NCBI GenBank assembly: GCA_022792295.1
Contig: JAAWAR010000028.1
Coordinates: 1-64,000, forward strand
DNA: 64,000 bases
Direction: 5' to 3'
From: Lachnospiraceae bacterium
GTDB taxonomy: Bacteria > Bacillota > Clostridia > Lachnospirales > Lachnospiraceae
Positions 23,432 to 32,730 of this stretch are shown piece after piece; position 1 is the first letter of the stretch; every line of letters starts with the position of its first letter. A model generated the notes under the pieces. It was not told the DNA's origin, did no database searches, and was given only the letters and a program-made list of their open reading frames with translations. The translations under genes and the position numbers were made by a program.

Positions 23432-25405
23432 TCAGGCTTTTGCAAGCGTAAACTGATCCACAAGCTGCTTTAAGCCGTTTGCTTCCGCCGAGAGCTCCTC
23501 GCTGGCCGCTGCACTCTCCTGTGCTGTGGCACTGTTGCTCTGTACCACGCCCGATATTTGGGTGATCCCCTCTGTGACCTGCAAAACGGCATCCGACTGC
23601 TCGTTGGATACCGTGGCTATCTTATCAATCGAATCCACCACAGACTGCATGCTTGCCACAACCTCTAAGAGTGTATCTGCTGTATGCTTTGCGATCTCCG
23701 TACCCGTATGCACCGCCTCCGCGGACCGTTCGATCAAAACAGCCGTGCTCCGTGAAGCCTCCGCGGATTTACTGGCAAGGTTGCGTACCTCATCCGCCAC
23801 GACGGCAAATCCCTTGCCTGCACTGCCCGCCCTGGCCGCCTCCACGGCTGCATTCAAAGCCAATATATTTGTCTGAAAGGCAATATCTTCGATCGTCTTA
23901 ATAATCTTTCCGATCTCATCCGAACTTTGCCGGATTTTGTCCATAGCCTCCACCAGATCCTGCATCTGCCGATTGCACACAGAAATTTCTTCACCGGCCT
24001 GATGTGTCTGGCTGCGGGCGGTCAGTGCCCCGTTTGCCGTATCTTTTGCCTGATCGGAAATTTCGCTGATCCGCGCCGCCAGCTCCTCTACAGAACTGGC
24101 CTGCTCTACGGCTCCCTGGCTGAGGCTTTGGGCACTCACAGATACCTGGCCGCTGGCCCCTGACACCTGGTCCGCAGAACGGTTGATCTGACGCATCGTA
24201 TCGCTCAGCTTTTCTTTCATATGGCGCATAGAGATCAGAATGTCATGAAAGCTCCCCACATAAGCCTCTGCATGTTCGGACTGGACATCCAGGTTCTGGT
24301 CTGCCATTTCCGTCAAAAGATAGCGTATATCCTTGATAATCGCGCTTAAACCTTCCACAAGCTCCGCGGTGGAATTTGCCAGCATACCGGTCTCATCCTG
24401 GCTCCCGGTCCGCAAAACCGGGGACTCCAGATCGCCCTGTACAAGCCGTTTCATCCGCTCCGCACAGACTCTCATAGGATTACTGATACTGCCGGCCAAC
24501 CGCAGGGCAACTACGGAGGAAACGAGTATAGAGGCGGCAATTACGGCCAGACTAATAAAAATTCCGGCGTATGTTGCCGACAGATAATCCGACTGCAGAG
24601 CAGTAACCGCGACACTCCAGCCGTCCGTGCCCTTTACGGGCGCATATGCCGCAAATTTGGCTCCGTCTGCGTCTCTGAAACTGCCAAAGCCATTTTCTCC
24701 CTGGCGCATCGCTGTATGGATCGCCGCCAGCTCCAAAAGAGAGGAATCGTTTTGTGCCTCGTTTTCTATATTCTGGACCGTAATTGTATCTAATGTAGTG
24801 TCTGCAATCGTATCACCTGTTTTGTTGATCATGTATGCCTTGCTGTTTTGACTGACCTGGATGGAAGACACAATATCATTCAGGAAAGTTTCATGCGGAA
24901 CGAAATAAACGACGCCCGTAATCTCTGACCCATAAATGCCCCCGGAATAAAGCGGGGCGGCAACCATAATCGACAGCTCTCCCGTAACCTTGCTGATCAA
25001 CGGCTCCGACACATAGACGTTGCCTTGCATAGCCTGCTTTACATATTCACGGTCTGAATAGTCTTTTCCGTCGAATATGCTGATGCCATCCGCACCGATA
25101 ATATTGCCTCGCTGGAAATTATGCATAGCAACGCGCTCATCCATGATCGAACGTTTCTCCTCCACCGATGCCCCGGCATTTGAAAGCTGCGGGATACAGC
25201 CTGTATCCATCGCTACATTTTTATAGGCTAAAAGCTCCTGCTCGACACGTTCTGCCGCCAGTACCGCGCTCTCACTCATCATCTGATCCACGGTCGCGAT
25301 CGTACTTTTGTAATTGAGCGTAATGCTTGAAGCCCCCACTGCGACGAGTGCTGCCAACACCGTCAGAATCAGACACACGGTAATTTTAGTCCGAATGCTT
25401 TTCAT
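23432..25405 (-). CDS. methyl-accepting chemotaxis protein with dCache-type sensor
   Basis: A 657-residue transmembrane receptor. It has one N-terminal membrane helix ([17 protein letters not shown] region) and an extracellular dCache-like double-PAS sensor (about 35-275; [37 protein letters not shown]). A second membrane helix (about 280-305) precedes HAMP (about 305-360). A long cytoplasmic signalling coiled coil contains the conserved hairpin tip, [20 protein letters not shown] then [20 protein letters not shown]. The dCache order suggests small-molecule sensing, often amino acids. GGGGGTAAC precedes the ATG. The upstream promoter looks like the motility sigma factor type, implying co-regulation with flagellar genes elsewhere. 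Confidence 0.95.
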   Translation of the reverse strand: MKSIRTKITVCLILTVLAALVAVGASSITLNYKSTIATVDQMMSESAVLAAERVEQELLAYKNVAMDTGCIPQLSNAGASVEEKRSIMDERVAMHNFQRGNIIGADGISIFDGKDYSDREYVKQAMQGNVYVSEPLISKVTGELSIMVAAPLYSGGIYGSEITGVVYFVPHETFLNDIVSSIQVSQNSKAYMINKTGDTIADTTLDTITVQNIENEAQNDSSLLELAAIHTAMRQGENGFGSFRDADGAKFAAYAPVKGTDGWSVAVTALQSDYLSATYAGIFISLAVIAASILVSSVVALRLAGSISNPMRVCAERMKRLVQGDLESPVLRTGSQDETGMLANSTAELVEGLSAIIKDIRYLLTEMADQNLDVQSEHAEAYVGSFHDILISMRHMKEKLSDTMRQINRSADQVSGASGQVSVSAQSLSQGAVEQASSVEELAARISEISDQAKDTANGALTARSQTHQAGEEISVCNRQMQDLVEAMDKIRQSSDEIGKIIKTIEDIAFQTNILALNAAVEAARAGSAGKGFAVVADEVRNLASKSAEASRSTAVLIERSAEAVHTGTEIAKHTADTLLEVVASMQSVVDSIDKIATVSNEQSDAVLQVTEGITQISGVVQSNSATAQESAAASEELSAEANGLKQLVDQFTLAKA

Positions 25406-25468
25406 CTTTTTGTTACCCCCGTTTTTATAGCTGAAATGCTATTTCTATAAGCCTTTCCTCTATATGAT

Positions 25469-25496
25469 TATATCGGACGGAACATCGTTTTGTTAA
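25469..25496 (-). promoter_or_regulatory. sigma-D/sigma-28-like promoter for the chemoreceptor
   Basis: On the minus strand TTAA (25496-25493), a 16-bp spacer and CCGATATA (25476-25469) resemble the motility-sigma consensus TAAA-N15-GCCGATAA. Confidence 0.5.
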
Positions 25497-25504
25497 CGTA
25501 TTTT

Positions 25505-25864
25505 TCAGGCGCGTATCTTTCTGAATTCTTCATATTTTTCTGAAAAATTCTGAAAATCTTCCATAGCACGGTTAAAACGCCTCCTTTTCAGCCAAAAAAT
25601 TCCGATCTGACGCCTGGCAAAGGAATCTTTAATTGGAATAAATACATGTCCGGGGAATCATGTATGACAAATCTCTGCGTCTTTGTAACAGCAATTCCCT
25701 TTCCGGTAAACGCGGCACTTGCGGTCTTGCAGAACCGTGTAGCTCCTTGTCTGTCCACTGAGGGTAAAGTTGCTTGGGATAATACGAAGCCTTCCGGCTG
25801 CCCTAGTCAGATTTCCCCCGTTAGCAAGAGCTTGAAAATATTGAAGTTGAAAAAGCGGCAGCAC
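25505..25864 (-). pseudogene. LysR-family regulator pseudogene (internal deletion and frameshifts)
   Basis: AAAGGAG five bases before a GTG at 25862-25864 starts a frame reading LPLFQLQYFQALANGGNL then TRAAGRLRIIP, a LysR helix-turn-helix. Similarity is soon lost and the frame stops at 25658. In another frame (about 25640-25505) the sequence DSFARRQIGIFWLKRRRF then NRAMEDFQNFSEKY looks like a LysR C-terminus ending in TGA. Total span is about 360 bp against the usual ~900, so most of the effector domain is gone. The ribosome binding site is still intact. Confidence 0.7.
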
Positions 25865-25896
25865 AATAGCTCCTTTCTGCCTGCCGAAAAACATCT

Positions 25897-26136
25897 ATCT
25901 GCAACATCCTGGTTTTCGGAACCTGCTGTTCAAGATTTGTAGCACAGACGCACCTCGGGATGGGCTTGATCCCTACAGGCGAAAATCTCGAAACATACAC
26001 GGATTCCTATATCAAATGGGCTTTTTGGAATGCCTTTCTGTTTAGTATGATGGTCCTTCTGGGCCGCCACCAGCGGATTAATCGGCCTGTAAATATCGGA
26101 GGCCAGCCTGAATGGGCATCTGTAATTGGTAGTTAA
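25897..26136 (+). pseudogene. unidentified decayed 3' gene fragment
   Basis: A plus-strand frame with no usable start reads THLGMGLIPTGENLETYTDS, then YIKWAFWNAFLFSMMVLLG and RHQRINRPVNIGG, and ends in TAA at 26134-26136 just before a strong terminator. It is divergent from the LysR pseudogene, the usual layout of a LysR regulator and its target. It is probably the remains of the regulated gene. The family is not recognised. Confidence 0.4.
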
Positions 26137-26185
26137 AAAATCCCGGAGCCGATGTACGCATCGCACATCGGCTCCGGGATTTTTT
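26135..26185. terminator. strong bidirectional intrinsic terminator
   Basis: A 20-bp near-perfect inverted repeat (TCCCGGAGCCGATGT with ACATCGGCTCCGGGA) is flanked by A and T runs. It serves the HD-GYP gene on the minus strand and the decayed plus-strand fragment. Confidence 0.92.
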
Positions 26186-26193
26186 CAGTTAAA

Positions 26194-27237
26194 TTAACGA
26201 ATCGAATCCGCCAGCTTTTCAAATTCCGGCCTTGCCTCTTTAAAGCACTCCAAAAGCTTTGGATTGAACGCCCCGCACTCTCCATTTAAAATCATATGAA
26301 ACGCCTGGTCTTTTGTAAAAGGCGGCTTGTATACACGTTCACAGATCAACGCGTCATAGCAGTCTGCAATCGACACGACCTGGGCACTGATCGGGATTTC
26401 CTCTCCCTGCAGGGCATCCGGGTAGCCTCTGCCATCCCATTTTTCGTGGTGATGCAGCGCGATGTCGTAACAGTGCTTATAATACTCCTCATCCATGGAA
26501 GAAATCTGCTGAACGATCTCGGCGCCCTTCGTCGTATGCGTCTTCATGATCTCAAATTCTTCCTTTGTGAGACGTCCCGGCTTCAGCAGGACAGAATCGG
26601 AAATGCTGATCTTTCCGACATCGTGCAAAACGGCCGCATCCGCAATCGTATCAATATCATGATCCGTCAACCCATACTCCGGACAACGTCTTTTAACCAC
26701 CACAAGCAGCACACGGGAAAATTCCCGAATACGGATCGTGTGGGAGCCGGATTCCATGTTTCGAAATTCAACGATCGTCCCCAGCGTATTGATCAGCTGC
26801 GTGTTATGCTCCAAAAGCTTTTTGGTCTGCTCCTTGACAAGGTCTTCCAGATCATTCTTATATAAATACAGCTCTACAATATTTTTCACACGGCCGCGGA
26901 CAATATCCGGATCAAACGGTTTGCTGATTATATCAGAAACACCTAGATCGTAAGCTTTTTTTTGTACTTCAGAAGAAAAGTCCCCGGTTATCATAATGAC
27001 CGGTATTTCCTTCATCATATCCTCGCGATGCATAAAATTGAGGACCTCAAAGCCATCCTTGACAGGCATGACAATGTCCAGAAGGATAGCGGCGATTATC
27101 GACCGGTTCTCTGCCAGGCACTGCTCCGCCTGCTCACCGTTTTCTGCCTCCAGCATTTCAAATTTCCCCATAAAAAGGGCCTTCAGCAGCTCCCGATTCA
27201 ACTCTACGTCATCGACAATCAGCAGTTTATTTCTCAT
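26194..27237 (-). CDS. response regulator with HD-GYP domain (RpfG-like c-di-GMP phosphodiesterase)
   Basis: A 347-residue two-domain protein. The N-terminal receiver (about 1-125) carries LLIVDDVELNRELL, the phospho-Asp in AILLDIVMPVKDGF and the VIMITGDFS/DIISKPFDPD signature. After a linker helix, an HD-GYP domain (about 150-340) shows VLHDVGKISISD, KTHTTKGAEIV, LHHHEKWDGRGYPD and SIADCYDAL. HD-GYP proteins hydrolyse c-di-GMP, so the output is probably lower c-di-GMP on phosphorylation. The partner histidine kinase is not in the window. It follows the sortase gene by 67 bp on the same strand. Confidence 0.95.
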   Translation of the reverse strand: MRNKLLIVDDVELNRELLKALFMGKFEMLEAENGEQAEQCLAENRSIIAAILLDIVMPVKDGFEVLNFMHREDMMKEIPVIMITGDFSSEVQKKAYDLGVSDIISKPFDPDIVRGRVKNIVELYLYKNDLEDLVKEQTKKLLEHNTQLINTLGTIVEFRNMESGSHTIRIREFSRVLLVVVKRRCPEYGLTDHDIDTIADAAVLHDVGKISISDSVLLKPGRLTKEEFEIMKTHTTKGAEIVQQISSMDEEYYKHCYDIALHHHEKWDGRGYPDALQGEEIPISAQVVSIADCYDALICERVYKPPFTKDQAFHMILNGECGAFNPKLLECFKEARPEFEKLADSIR

Positions 27238-27304
27238 TATATATACCCCCGATTGGTATTTTCGTATCCATCCGTTCCTTCTCCCTGCCGAGAAAGAACC
27301 GATT

Positions 27305-28141
27305 TTATTTTATCGTATTTGCCGTAAATTGTAAAGTTATTTTTTTACTAAGTTGACACCTGCTGCGAAAGCCTGCCCCTTCGATCTCTCCTGCAATTAC
27401 AAAAAGCCTCCCATCCGGCCTTGTATATTCACACGTCATAAGCGTCACAAGCCGTTTGGGCCATTCGGGCAGAAATCCCGTATCATAGAGGCGTTCTTCA
27501 CTCACATATTTTATAAACGCCTCATACTCCTCCTTTGTCTCTGCCAAAAGCTGCTTTGTAAATTCCTCTGTAAGCTCCCCGGCAGGACGGCATAGGACCG
27601 CCACAAGCCGATAGACGCCCGGTGTCTCCAGCGTATCAAAACGGATGAGCGGATGCGCCCGGCCAAATTCCGGAGAAATATATTCATCCAATGCGCCGAA
27701 CATGGCTCCGTTTTTCATGTGATGCCCATACAAAAGCACGTTTCTGCACTCTGCATCCCGCACGCAGGCCGCCTCCATATAGACCATGCCATACGCCGAA
27801 GGCGCCTTATCAAAGCCATGGTTCAAATAAAAATCCGGATCGGACGGTCTGCACATGACCGGGTAATCAACGGTCAGCCCCTCGATCCGAAGCCAGCCTG
27901 TCACATCCTCGTTTTCTGCAAGAAGGGGTGCATAGTCGGGAATCAGCGGCTTAACCGCCCCTTCCGGCCCCGTTTTTTCCTCTTTCCTCTGCGTTTTGGC
28001 AGCCGCATATACCCGCGCCAGATCCTCCTCCCCTCTGCGGTACTCTCCCACGCTCTCCAGATACTGCCTCCCACACCTGAGACATGCCCACACACTAAAC
28101 ACGGCAACCACACAGCGAAGTATGCCTCTTATTTTTTTCAT
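27305..28141 (-). CDS. class B sortase
   Basis: A 278-residue membrane-anchored transpeptidase. An N-terminal anchor helix (about 8-22) is followed by the sortase barrel. Class B features are DVTGWLRIEGLTVDYPVMC, YLNHGFDKAPSAYGMVYME, catalytic His140 in LLYGHHMKNGAMF, catalytic Cys237 in LMTCEYTRPDGR and Arg245. The extra residues between His and Cys (about 160-230) are typical of SrtB. It anchors proteins with NPQTN-like or related signals. The only sorting-signal protein visible here is the FPKTG giant 21 kb away, and that pairing is unproven. GGAGGAAGAATA precedes the ATG. Confidence 0.93.
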   Translation of the reverse strand: MKKIRGILRCVVAVFSVWACLRCGRQYLESVGEYRRGEEDLARVYAAAKTQRKEEKTGPEGAVKPLIPDYAPLLAENEDVTGWLRIEGLTVDYPVMCRPSDPDFYLNHGFDKAPSAYGMVYMEAACVRDAECRNVLLYGHHMKNGAMFGALDEYISPEFGRAHPLIRFDTLETPGVYRLVAVLCRPAGELTEEFTKQLLAETKEEYEAFIKYVSEERLYDTGFLPEWPKRLVTLMTCEYTRPDGRLFVIAGEIEGAGFRSRCQLSKKITLQFTANTIK

Positions 28142-28196
28142 TATTCTTCCTCCGGGATTTTCCTGAATCCGATTATAATTTTTGTGACTGCCGCCG

Positions 28197-28225
28197 TTGG
28201 CGGAGATAAAGATTTGTGATAGAAT
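28197..28225 (+). promoter_or_regulatory. sigma-A promoter for the plus-strand MBL gene
   Basis: TTGGCG and TAGAAT are separated by 17 bp, about 30 bp upstream of the start codon. Confidence 0.65.
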
Positions 28226-28255
28226 GAATTATAAAGAAAGAAAAGGAGTGATTTT

Positions 28256-28879
28256 ATGCGTACACTTACCCTTACCTGGCACGGCCATTCCTGCTTTTCG
28301 GCAGAGGCAGACAGCTTCCATGTTGTTTTTGATCCGTATTCACCGGACAGTGTCCCCGGACTTAAGCCGCTGTCTCTGACCGCCGATCTGGTCCTTTCAA
28401 GCCACGAGCACCGGGACCACCAATGCCCGGAGGCAGTCTCTCTCTCAGGAAAGGAAGCAGACTGCCCGTTTCAAATCGAAACCATCGACTCCTTCCATGA
28501 CGACGCCGGCGGGAGCCTGCGCGGAACAAACCGCATCCATATTCTCACGGCCGGCGGTCTCCGGCTCGCCCATATGGGTGACATCGGATGCACGTTAGAG
28601 AGTGCGCAGCTTGAACGGTTAAAAGATCTCGATGTGCTCCTGCTGCCTGTCGGCGGCTACTACACCATTGATGCCTCCCAGGCAAAGGCACTCGAAGGTA
28701 TCCTTCGTCCGCGCGTGACCATCCCGATGCATTACCGGACCGCAAACTTTGGCTATCCGGTCATCAGCACGCTTGACGCGTACACGCAGCTTTGTGATGA
28801 TGTGGTCATCTATGACACAAATGTACTCACGATCGACAAACAAACAAAGCCACAGACGGCCATCCTGACGCTTTCTTAG
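28256..28879 (+). CDS. MBL-fold metallo-hydrolase (UPF0173-like)
   Basis: A 207-residue small metallo-beta-lactamase-fold protein. It starts TLTWHGHSCFSAEADSFHVV, typical of the UPF0173/YtkL branch, and shows LSSHEHRDHQ (the HxHxDH motif), SFHDDAGG, LAHMGDIGCTL and IPMHYRT as metal ligands. The substrate is unknown. AAAAGGAGTGATTTT precedes the ATG. It is a single gene with its own promoter, convergent with the radical SAM gene. Confidence 0.9.
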   Translation: MRTLTLTWHGHSCFSAEADSFHVVFDPYSPDSVPGLKPLSLTADLVLSSHEHRDHQCPEAVSLSGKEADCPFQIETIDSFHDDAGGSLRGTNRIHILTAGGLRLAHMGDIGCTLESAQLERLKDLDVLLLPVGGYYTIDASQAKALEGILRPRVTIPMHYRTANFGYPVISTLDAYTQLCDDVVIYDTNVLTIDKQTKPQTAILTLS

Positions 28880-28911
28880 ATGCCTTTCTTTGGCCTTACC
28901 CTGGCTGAGCG

Positions 28912-29787
28912 TCAGATATGCCGCCGCCATTCTTCCATGCGGTAGCGTTTTTTTGCCCGGGTCTCCTCAAGGCTGGCCAGCATCCGCGGGATATCTTCAT
29001 TGAATGTTCCCGCGAGCACTACATAATTAGAAGCGTGGTTCGTGCGGAAGATTGTCCCCGGCGAATCCACATGTGAGAGGAACAGTTCCATTTCCTCAAC
29101 AATTTCATCCGGTGTGATGAGCTCCATTTCTCCTTTTTTTACTTCCTCGTTCATCTGCGTCCCTTCATACAGACGCAGTGTCAAAAAGGAGGCATACTCC
29201 GGATTCATGGCGCTTATCAAGGCGGCGGATTCGACCGCATGCCTGCGGATCCCCTTTCTGCCGCCTAGGCCGGAGATCAACGTGACCGACGTCTTTAATC
29301 CACACCGTTTCAGCTTCTGTCCGGCGGCGGCGAGCTCTGCCGCCGTCACCTCCTTGTGGATATGCGAAAGCACGGCATCATCCCCGGACTCTGCTCCCAG
29401 ATAGATTAGCTGCAGACCGGCCGCCGCCAAAGCCTTCAATTCCGCCTCCGGCTTTTTTAATACATCCTTTGCGGTCCCGTAGGATGAAACACGCTCCACT
29501 GCGGGAAATCTCTCGTAGACATATCCCAAAAGCTCGAGCAGCAGCTCCGTTTTGACCACCAGTGCATCCCCGTCCGCAAAAAACACTCTGCGCACAAGAG
29601 GACCATACTGTCTGCGTGCCTCCTCAAGATCCTGCAGGATTTCCTCCCGTGTCCGTACACGGAATTTTTTCTCCCGGTACATGTTGCAGAATGTACACGC
29701 ATTATGCGCACATCCGATTGTCACCTGGATGATCAGACTGTACGCCTCACTGGGCGGTCGGTATAAGACTCCTTCGTATTCAAGCAT
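28912..29787 (-). CDS. radical SAM protein with CX4CX2C cluster motif
   Basis: A 291-residue radical SAM enzyme. The cluster cysteines are in TIGCAHNACTFCNMYREKKF, i.e. CX4CX2C rather than the usual CX3CX2C. Later core features are RVFFADGDALVV, ERVSSYGTAKDVL, LIYLGAESGDDAVLSHI and VTLISGLGG. The C-terminal part has TIFRTNHASNYVVLAGT. Similar proteins with this motif are common in Clostridia but lack an assigned reaction. The gene starts 25 bp after the MoxR ATPase gene on the same strand, suggesting membership of that operon. Confidence 0.86.
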   Translation of the reverse strand: MLEYEGVLYRPPSEAYSLIIQVTIGCAHNACTFCNMYREKKFRVRTREEILQDLEEARRQYGPLVRRVFFADGDALVVKTELLLELLGYVYERFPAVERVSSYGTAKDVLKKPEAELKALAAAGLQLIYLGAESGDDAVLSHIHKEVTAAELAAAGQKLKRCGLKTSVTLISGLGGRKGIRRHAVESAALISAMNPEYASFLTLRLYEGTQMNEEVKKGEMELITPDEIVEEMELFLSHVDSPGTIFRTNHASNYVVLAGTFNEDIPRMLASLEETRAKKRYRMEEWRRHI

Positions 29788-29811
29788 ATCGGTTTTTCTT
29801 CCTCTCCTTTT

Positions 29812-31332
29812 CTAAAAGCCCAGCCGCTCAAGCCGGCTCTTAAGCCCTTTCTCTCTTTCCTCAAATAAAAGCCGTTTGTTGTAGCGATAGTAGCGCTCGC
29901 AGTCGTACTCCTCCAAAAACCGGACCGCATAATAGCTGCTGTTCAGCTCCGTAATGAAGATCACCATCTCCTGGCTATCACCAAACGCCCCCTCCATAAA
30001 GTCAAAGGCGGCTTCCAGCTTTTTGAGCACATTCCGGCAAAGCTCCTCATATCTGTCCCTCTCCTTATCAAACCGTTCGGCAAAGCACGCAAACACCGGT
30101 TCCCAGGCTGTAAGAGATCCGGCCTTGGCCTCCTGCAGGCAGCGGTTTAATGTTTCCGCCACATCCCGGAGGCGGTAATCCTCGGCGCGCGTTAAGAGTC
30201 CCGCCTTTTTCTTTTTTTCATGTTCGGATCTGAACGCTTCAAGAAGCCGCTCAAAGCGCATAAGCGGCGTAAGCATCCCTTCTGCCGTACCCGCAGACTC
30301 CGCTTGGAATTCCTTCAATTTTTCAAATAAAAGCTCCAGGTATTCCTCCCTTTGCCCCACATCTTTGAAGGCCGTCTCAAGCCTTGAAAGAAGCAGGCTG
30401 ACGATCGAAAGCCTTTCATCGAACTCCGCCCTGCCGGCCCGTTCCAAAAGCCCCTGGCTGCAGGCTCCGCACAGCATTTCATCAAGCTGGTATTCGGCCT
30501 GGTACCGTTTATAAAGCTCTAAATAATTCGCGAAATCCCTGGCAATCTTTTCATGCTGAAGATACTGGCCGATCACTTCGCGGTCCGCCTCCATGTTGTT
30601 TTTCTCATATACCCCAAGGAATCTTGACAGATCCTCCCAGCCGCGGGGCGTCGCAAACCGCTTTCCATTCACGGTCGTCTCTGTCCGGCAAACGTACTCT
30701 GGCTTTGCCGTCAGGTAGGACAGAATAGCCGGATGCAGGTTTACCTGCTTTGCATATTCCTTCCATACCTCAAAATCGGCCTCCACCTCGATCTTCTTTA
30801 CCCGGTCTAACGTTGCAAGGTCGAACTCCCGCACAGATTTATTGTATTCCGGCGGATTTCCGGCTGCCGCGATGATCCAGCCGTCTGGAATTTTATGGTT
30901 CCCGAAGCTTTTATACTGCAAAAACTGCAGCATGGCCGGAGCAAGCGTCTCGGATACACAGTTAATCTCATCAATGAACAAAAGCCCTTCCGTTAGTCCC
31001 GTCTCCTCCATCCGTTCATAGACAGAGGCAACGATTTCACTCATCGTATATTCGGTCACATGTCTTTTTTTTCCGCCGAATTCCTTCTCGGAGATAAACG
31101 GCAGGCCGATCGCACTCTGCCTTGTATGGTGCGTGATCGTATAGGAGACAAGCGCAATTCTGCACTCTCTCGCAACCTGTTCCATGATCTGTGTTTTCCC
31201 GATTCCAGGCGGTCCGATCAAAAGAAGCGGCCGCTGCTGCATCGGCGGGATCTCATATTCGCCGTGTGCATCCTTAAAAAGATATGCCGCAATCGTATTT
31301 TTTATCTCCTGTTTTGCCCGCTTAATGTTCAT
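29812..31332 (-). CDS. MoxR-type AAA+ ATPase
   Basis: A 506-residue AAA+ protein. An N-terminal ATPase domain (about 1-270) has Walker A GPPGIGKTQIM (40-50), Walker B LLFIDEINC (117-125) and sensor-1-like IIAAAGNPPEYN. The C-terminal ~230 residues are helical and charged with no named domain. MoxR ATPases work with VWA partners as chaperone-like remodelling systems. The partner is encoded immediately upstream and the genes overlap by 11 bp. AGGAG lies ten bases before ATG 31330-31332, within the upstream gene. An in-frame codon 18 residues earlier is deep inside that gene and less likely. Confidence 0.9.
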   Translation of the reverse strand: MNIKRAKQEIKNTIAAYLFKDAHGEYEIPPMQQRPLLLIGPPGIGKTQIMEQVARECRIALVSYTITHHTRQSAIGLPFISEKEFGGKKRHVTEYTMSEIVASVYERMEETGLTEGLLFIDEINCVSETLAPAMLQFLQYKSFGNHKIPDGWIIAAAGNPPEYNKSVREFDLATLDRVKKIEVEADFEVWKEYAKQVNLHPAILSYLTAKPEYVCRTETTVNGKRFATPRGWEDLSRFLGVYEKNNMEADREVIGQYLQHEKIARDFANYLELYKRYQAEYQLDEMLCGACSQGLLERAGRAEFDERLSIVSLLLSRLETAFKDVGQREEYLELLFEKLKEFQAESAGTAEGMLTPLMRFERLLEAFRSEHEKKKKAGLLTRAEDYRLRDVAETLNRCLQEAKAGSLTAWEPVFACFAERFDKERDRYEELCRNVLKKLEAAFDFMEGAFGDSQEMVIFITELNSSYYAVRFLEEYDCERYYRYNKRLLFEEREKGLKSRLERLGF

Positions 31333-32698
31333 ATGGCATACACTCCTGTTTCCCACATCCCGTCTCCATAAGCTCCTCTGCATCAAGCACCACCTTCATG
31401 GCCCAGGGCGGCACATCCGCATCTGTAAACCGGTCCCGGACAAACACAAACGCCGTATCGAAAGGCGGCATTTTAACCGGAAAAATCCCACGGCCGTCCG
31501 TAAAGTATAAGAGCCCTTTTAACCTGTCAAACCGCCCCTCCCGGATTAGCTGCTCTACATAAAGGAACGCCGGCCTGAAATCGGTACCGCCAAGCCCGCA
31601 AAGCTCCAGTCCGTCCATATAGGAAAGAAGCGACTCCCGGTCTTCGATCTTCACATCCTGGCGTACCTTGTCATCACACTGGATTATATGGATGTTTACT
31701 TTTTTAAAAAAGCTTTCCGACTCTGCCAGGACCGTATACGTCTCCTCCAGAAAGCGCTTTACCAGCTCGCCCGAGCAGGACATGGATGTATCAATTACGA
31801 CGGCAAAGTCCTCGACCTTTCGGATTTCCCGTGTCTCAAGCGGCTCGATGAGCGGCATATTTTTATAAAGACTTAAGCCATACGTATAAAACACATAGTC
31901 GAATGCGTCCGGGTCCACTTGGAGCGCCTCTCTCTGCACGGAAAATTTCCGCAGAAAGCTTCGGTAGTCATATCTCTCTCTGTTCTCCACCGCCAGATGC
32001 TCTTTGAAATCCTTCTCTCCGTCTGACGCCTCGCCGGTCTGTGCCTCCAATTCCATTTGAACCCTGGCACGCATCTCATCCCAGTCTTCTTTGCTGTTTC
32101 TCGGCAGAGCCCTGGAGTGCGGTTTTTCTCTCTGCTCCCAGAGCGTATGGTCATCCCGGCAGAATTCCACACATAGCCGCTCCCGGTCTTTTTCCGAGAG
32201 TCCCTGCAGCGCCCGGTAAACGCTCTCGGCGTTTAAGACGGCCAGCTCCTGTTCCAGATGTCCGTAAAGTTCCCGACGCAGGGAAGGGATCGGAAGATGC
32301 ACACACGCTTTTTTTAACCCATCTGCCAAAGCCTCTACGGAGATGTCACATGCCAGGCTCCAAAGCTCGGGATCCCTCCATTTTCTCGCCCACATATGGC
32401 CAAACAGGCAGTGGAACAGCGTATGAAGACAGGCCCGATTTATATAAATCCGGTTTTTTCGGTACAATTCGGCTATAAACTCCATCTGATAGAACAGCCG
32501 GCTGCCGTCTGTCCCCAGACCGCAGATCTTCCCGTCCGGCACGGGGGTTAGGGCGTTCAGTGGAACATCCAGAAAGCGCATCGAGAGATACAGTTCATTC
32601 CTCGCATCCCGCAGAATCTCCCCACATACATCGGCCAGCTCCAAAAGGGCCGTTTGTTCTTTCCATATTGGCGATACGTATGCATCCAGTTCCTGCAT
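31322..32698 (-). CDS. DUF2201/VWA-like protein with degenerate metallopeptidase motif
   Basis: A 458-residue protein, partner of the MoxR ATPase. The N-terminal half (about 1-250) resembles the DUF2201 putative metallopeptidase domain, but the helix reads CLHTLFHCLFGHMW (residues 91-104), so the HExxH glutamate is replaced and peptidase activity is doubtful. The C-terminal half (about 295-450) is a VWA-like domain with FAVVIDTSMSCSGELV (MIDAS-type DTSxS) and a later GLGGTDFRPAF. The ATG follows AAGGAGAGCCGGC. It is preceded by the LRR gene (33-bp gap) and followed by the MoxR ATPase with an 11-bp overlap. Confidence 0.85.
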   Translation of the reverse strand: MQELDAYVSPIWKEQTALLELADVCGEILRDARNELYLSMRFLDVPLNALTPVPDGKICGLGTDGSRLFYQMEFIAELYRKNRIYINRACLHTLFHCLFGHMWARKWRDPELWSLACDISVEALADGLKKACVHLPIPSLRRELYGHLEQELAVLNAESVYRALQGLSEKDRERLCVEFCRDDHTLWEQREKPHSRALPRNSKEDWDEMRARVQMELEAQTGEASDGEKDFKEHLAVENRERYDYRSFLRKFSVQREALQVDPDAFDYVFYTYGLSLYKNMPLIEPLETREIRKVEDFAVVIDTSMSCSGELVKRFLEETYTVLAESESFFKKVNIHIIQCDDKVRQDVKIEDRESLLSYMDGLELCGLGGTDFRPAFLYVEQLIREGRFDRLKGLLYFTDGRGIFPVKMPPFDTAFVFVRDRFTDADVPPWAMKVVLDAEELMETGCGKQECMPYEH

Positions 32699-32730
32699 GG
32701 CCGGCTCTCCTTTCTGGATTTTGTCACCGC

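Noticed and set aside
32041..32478. A 145-codon plus-strand frame opposite the VWA gene
   Set aside because: It is antisense to a well-supported domain and has no start context.
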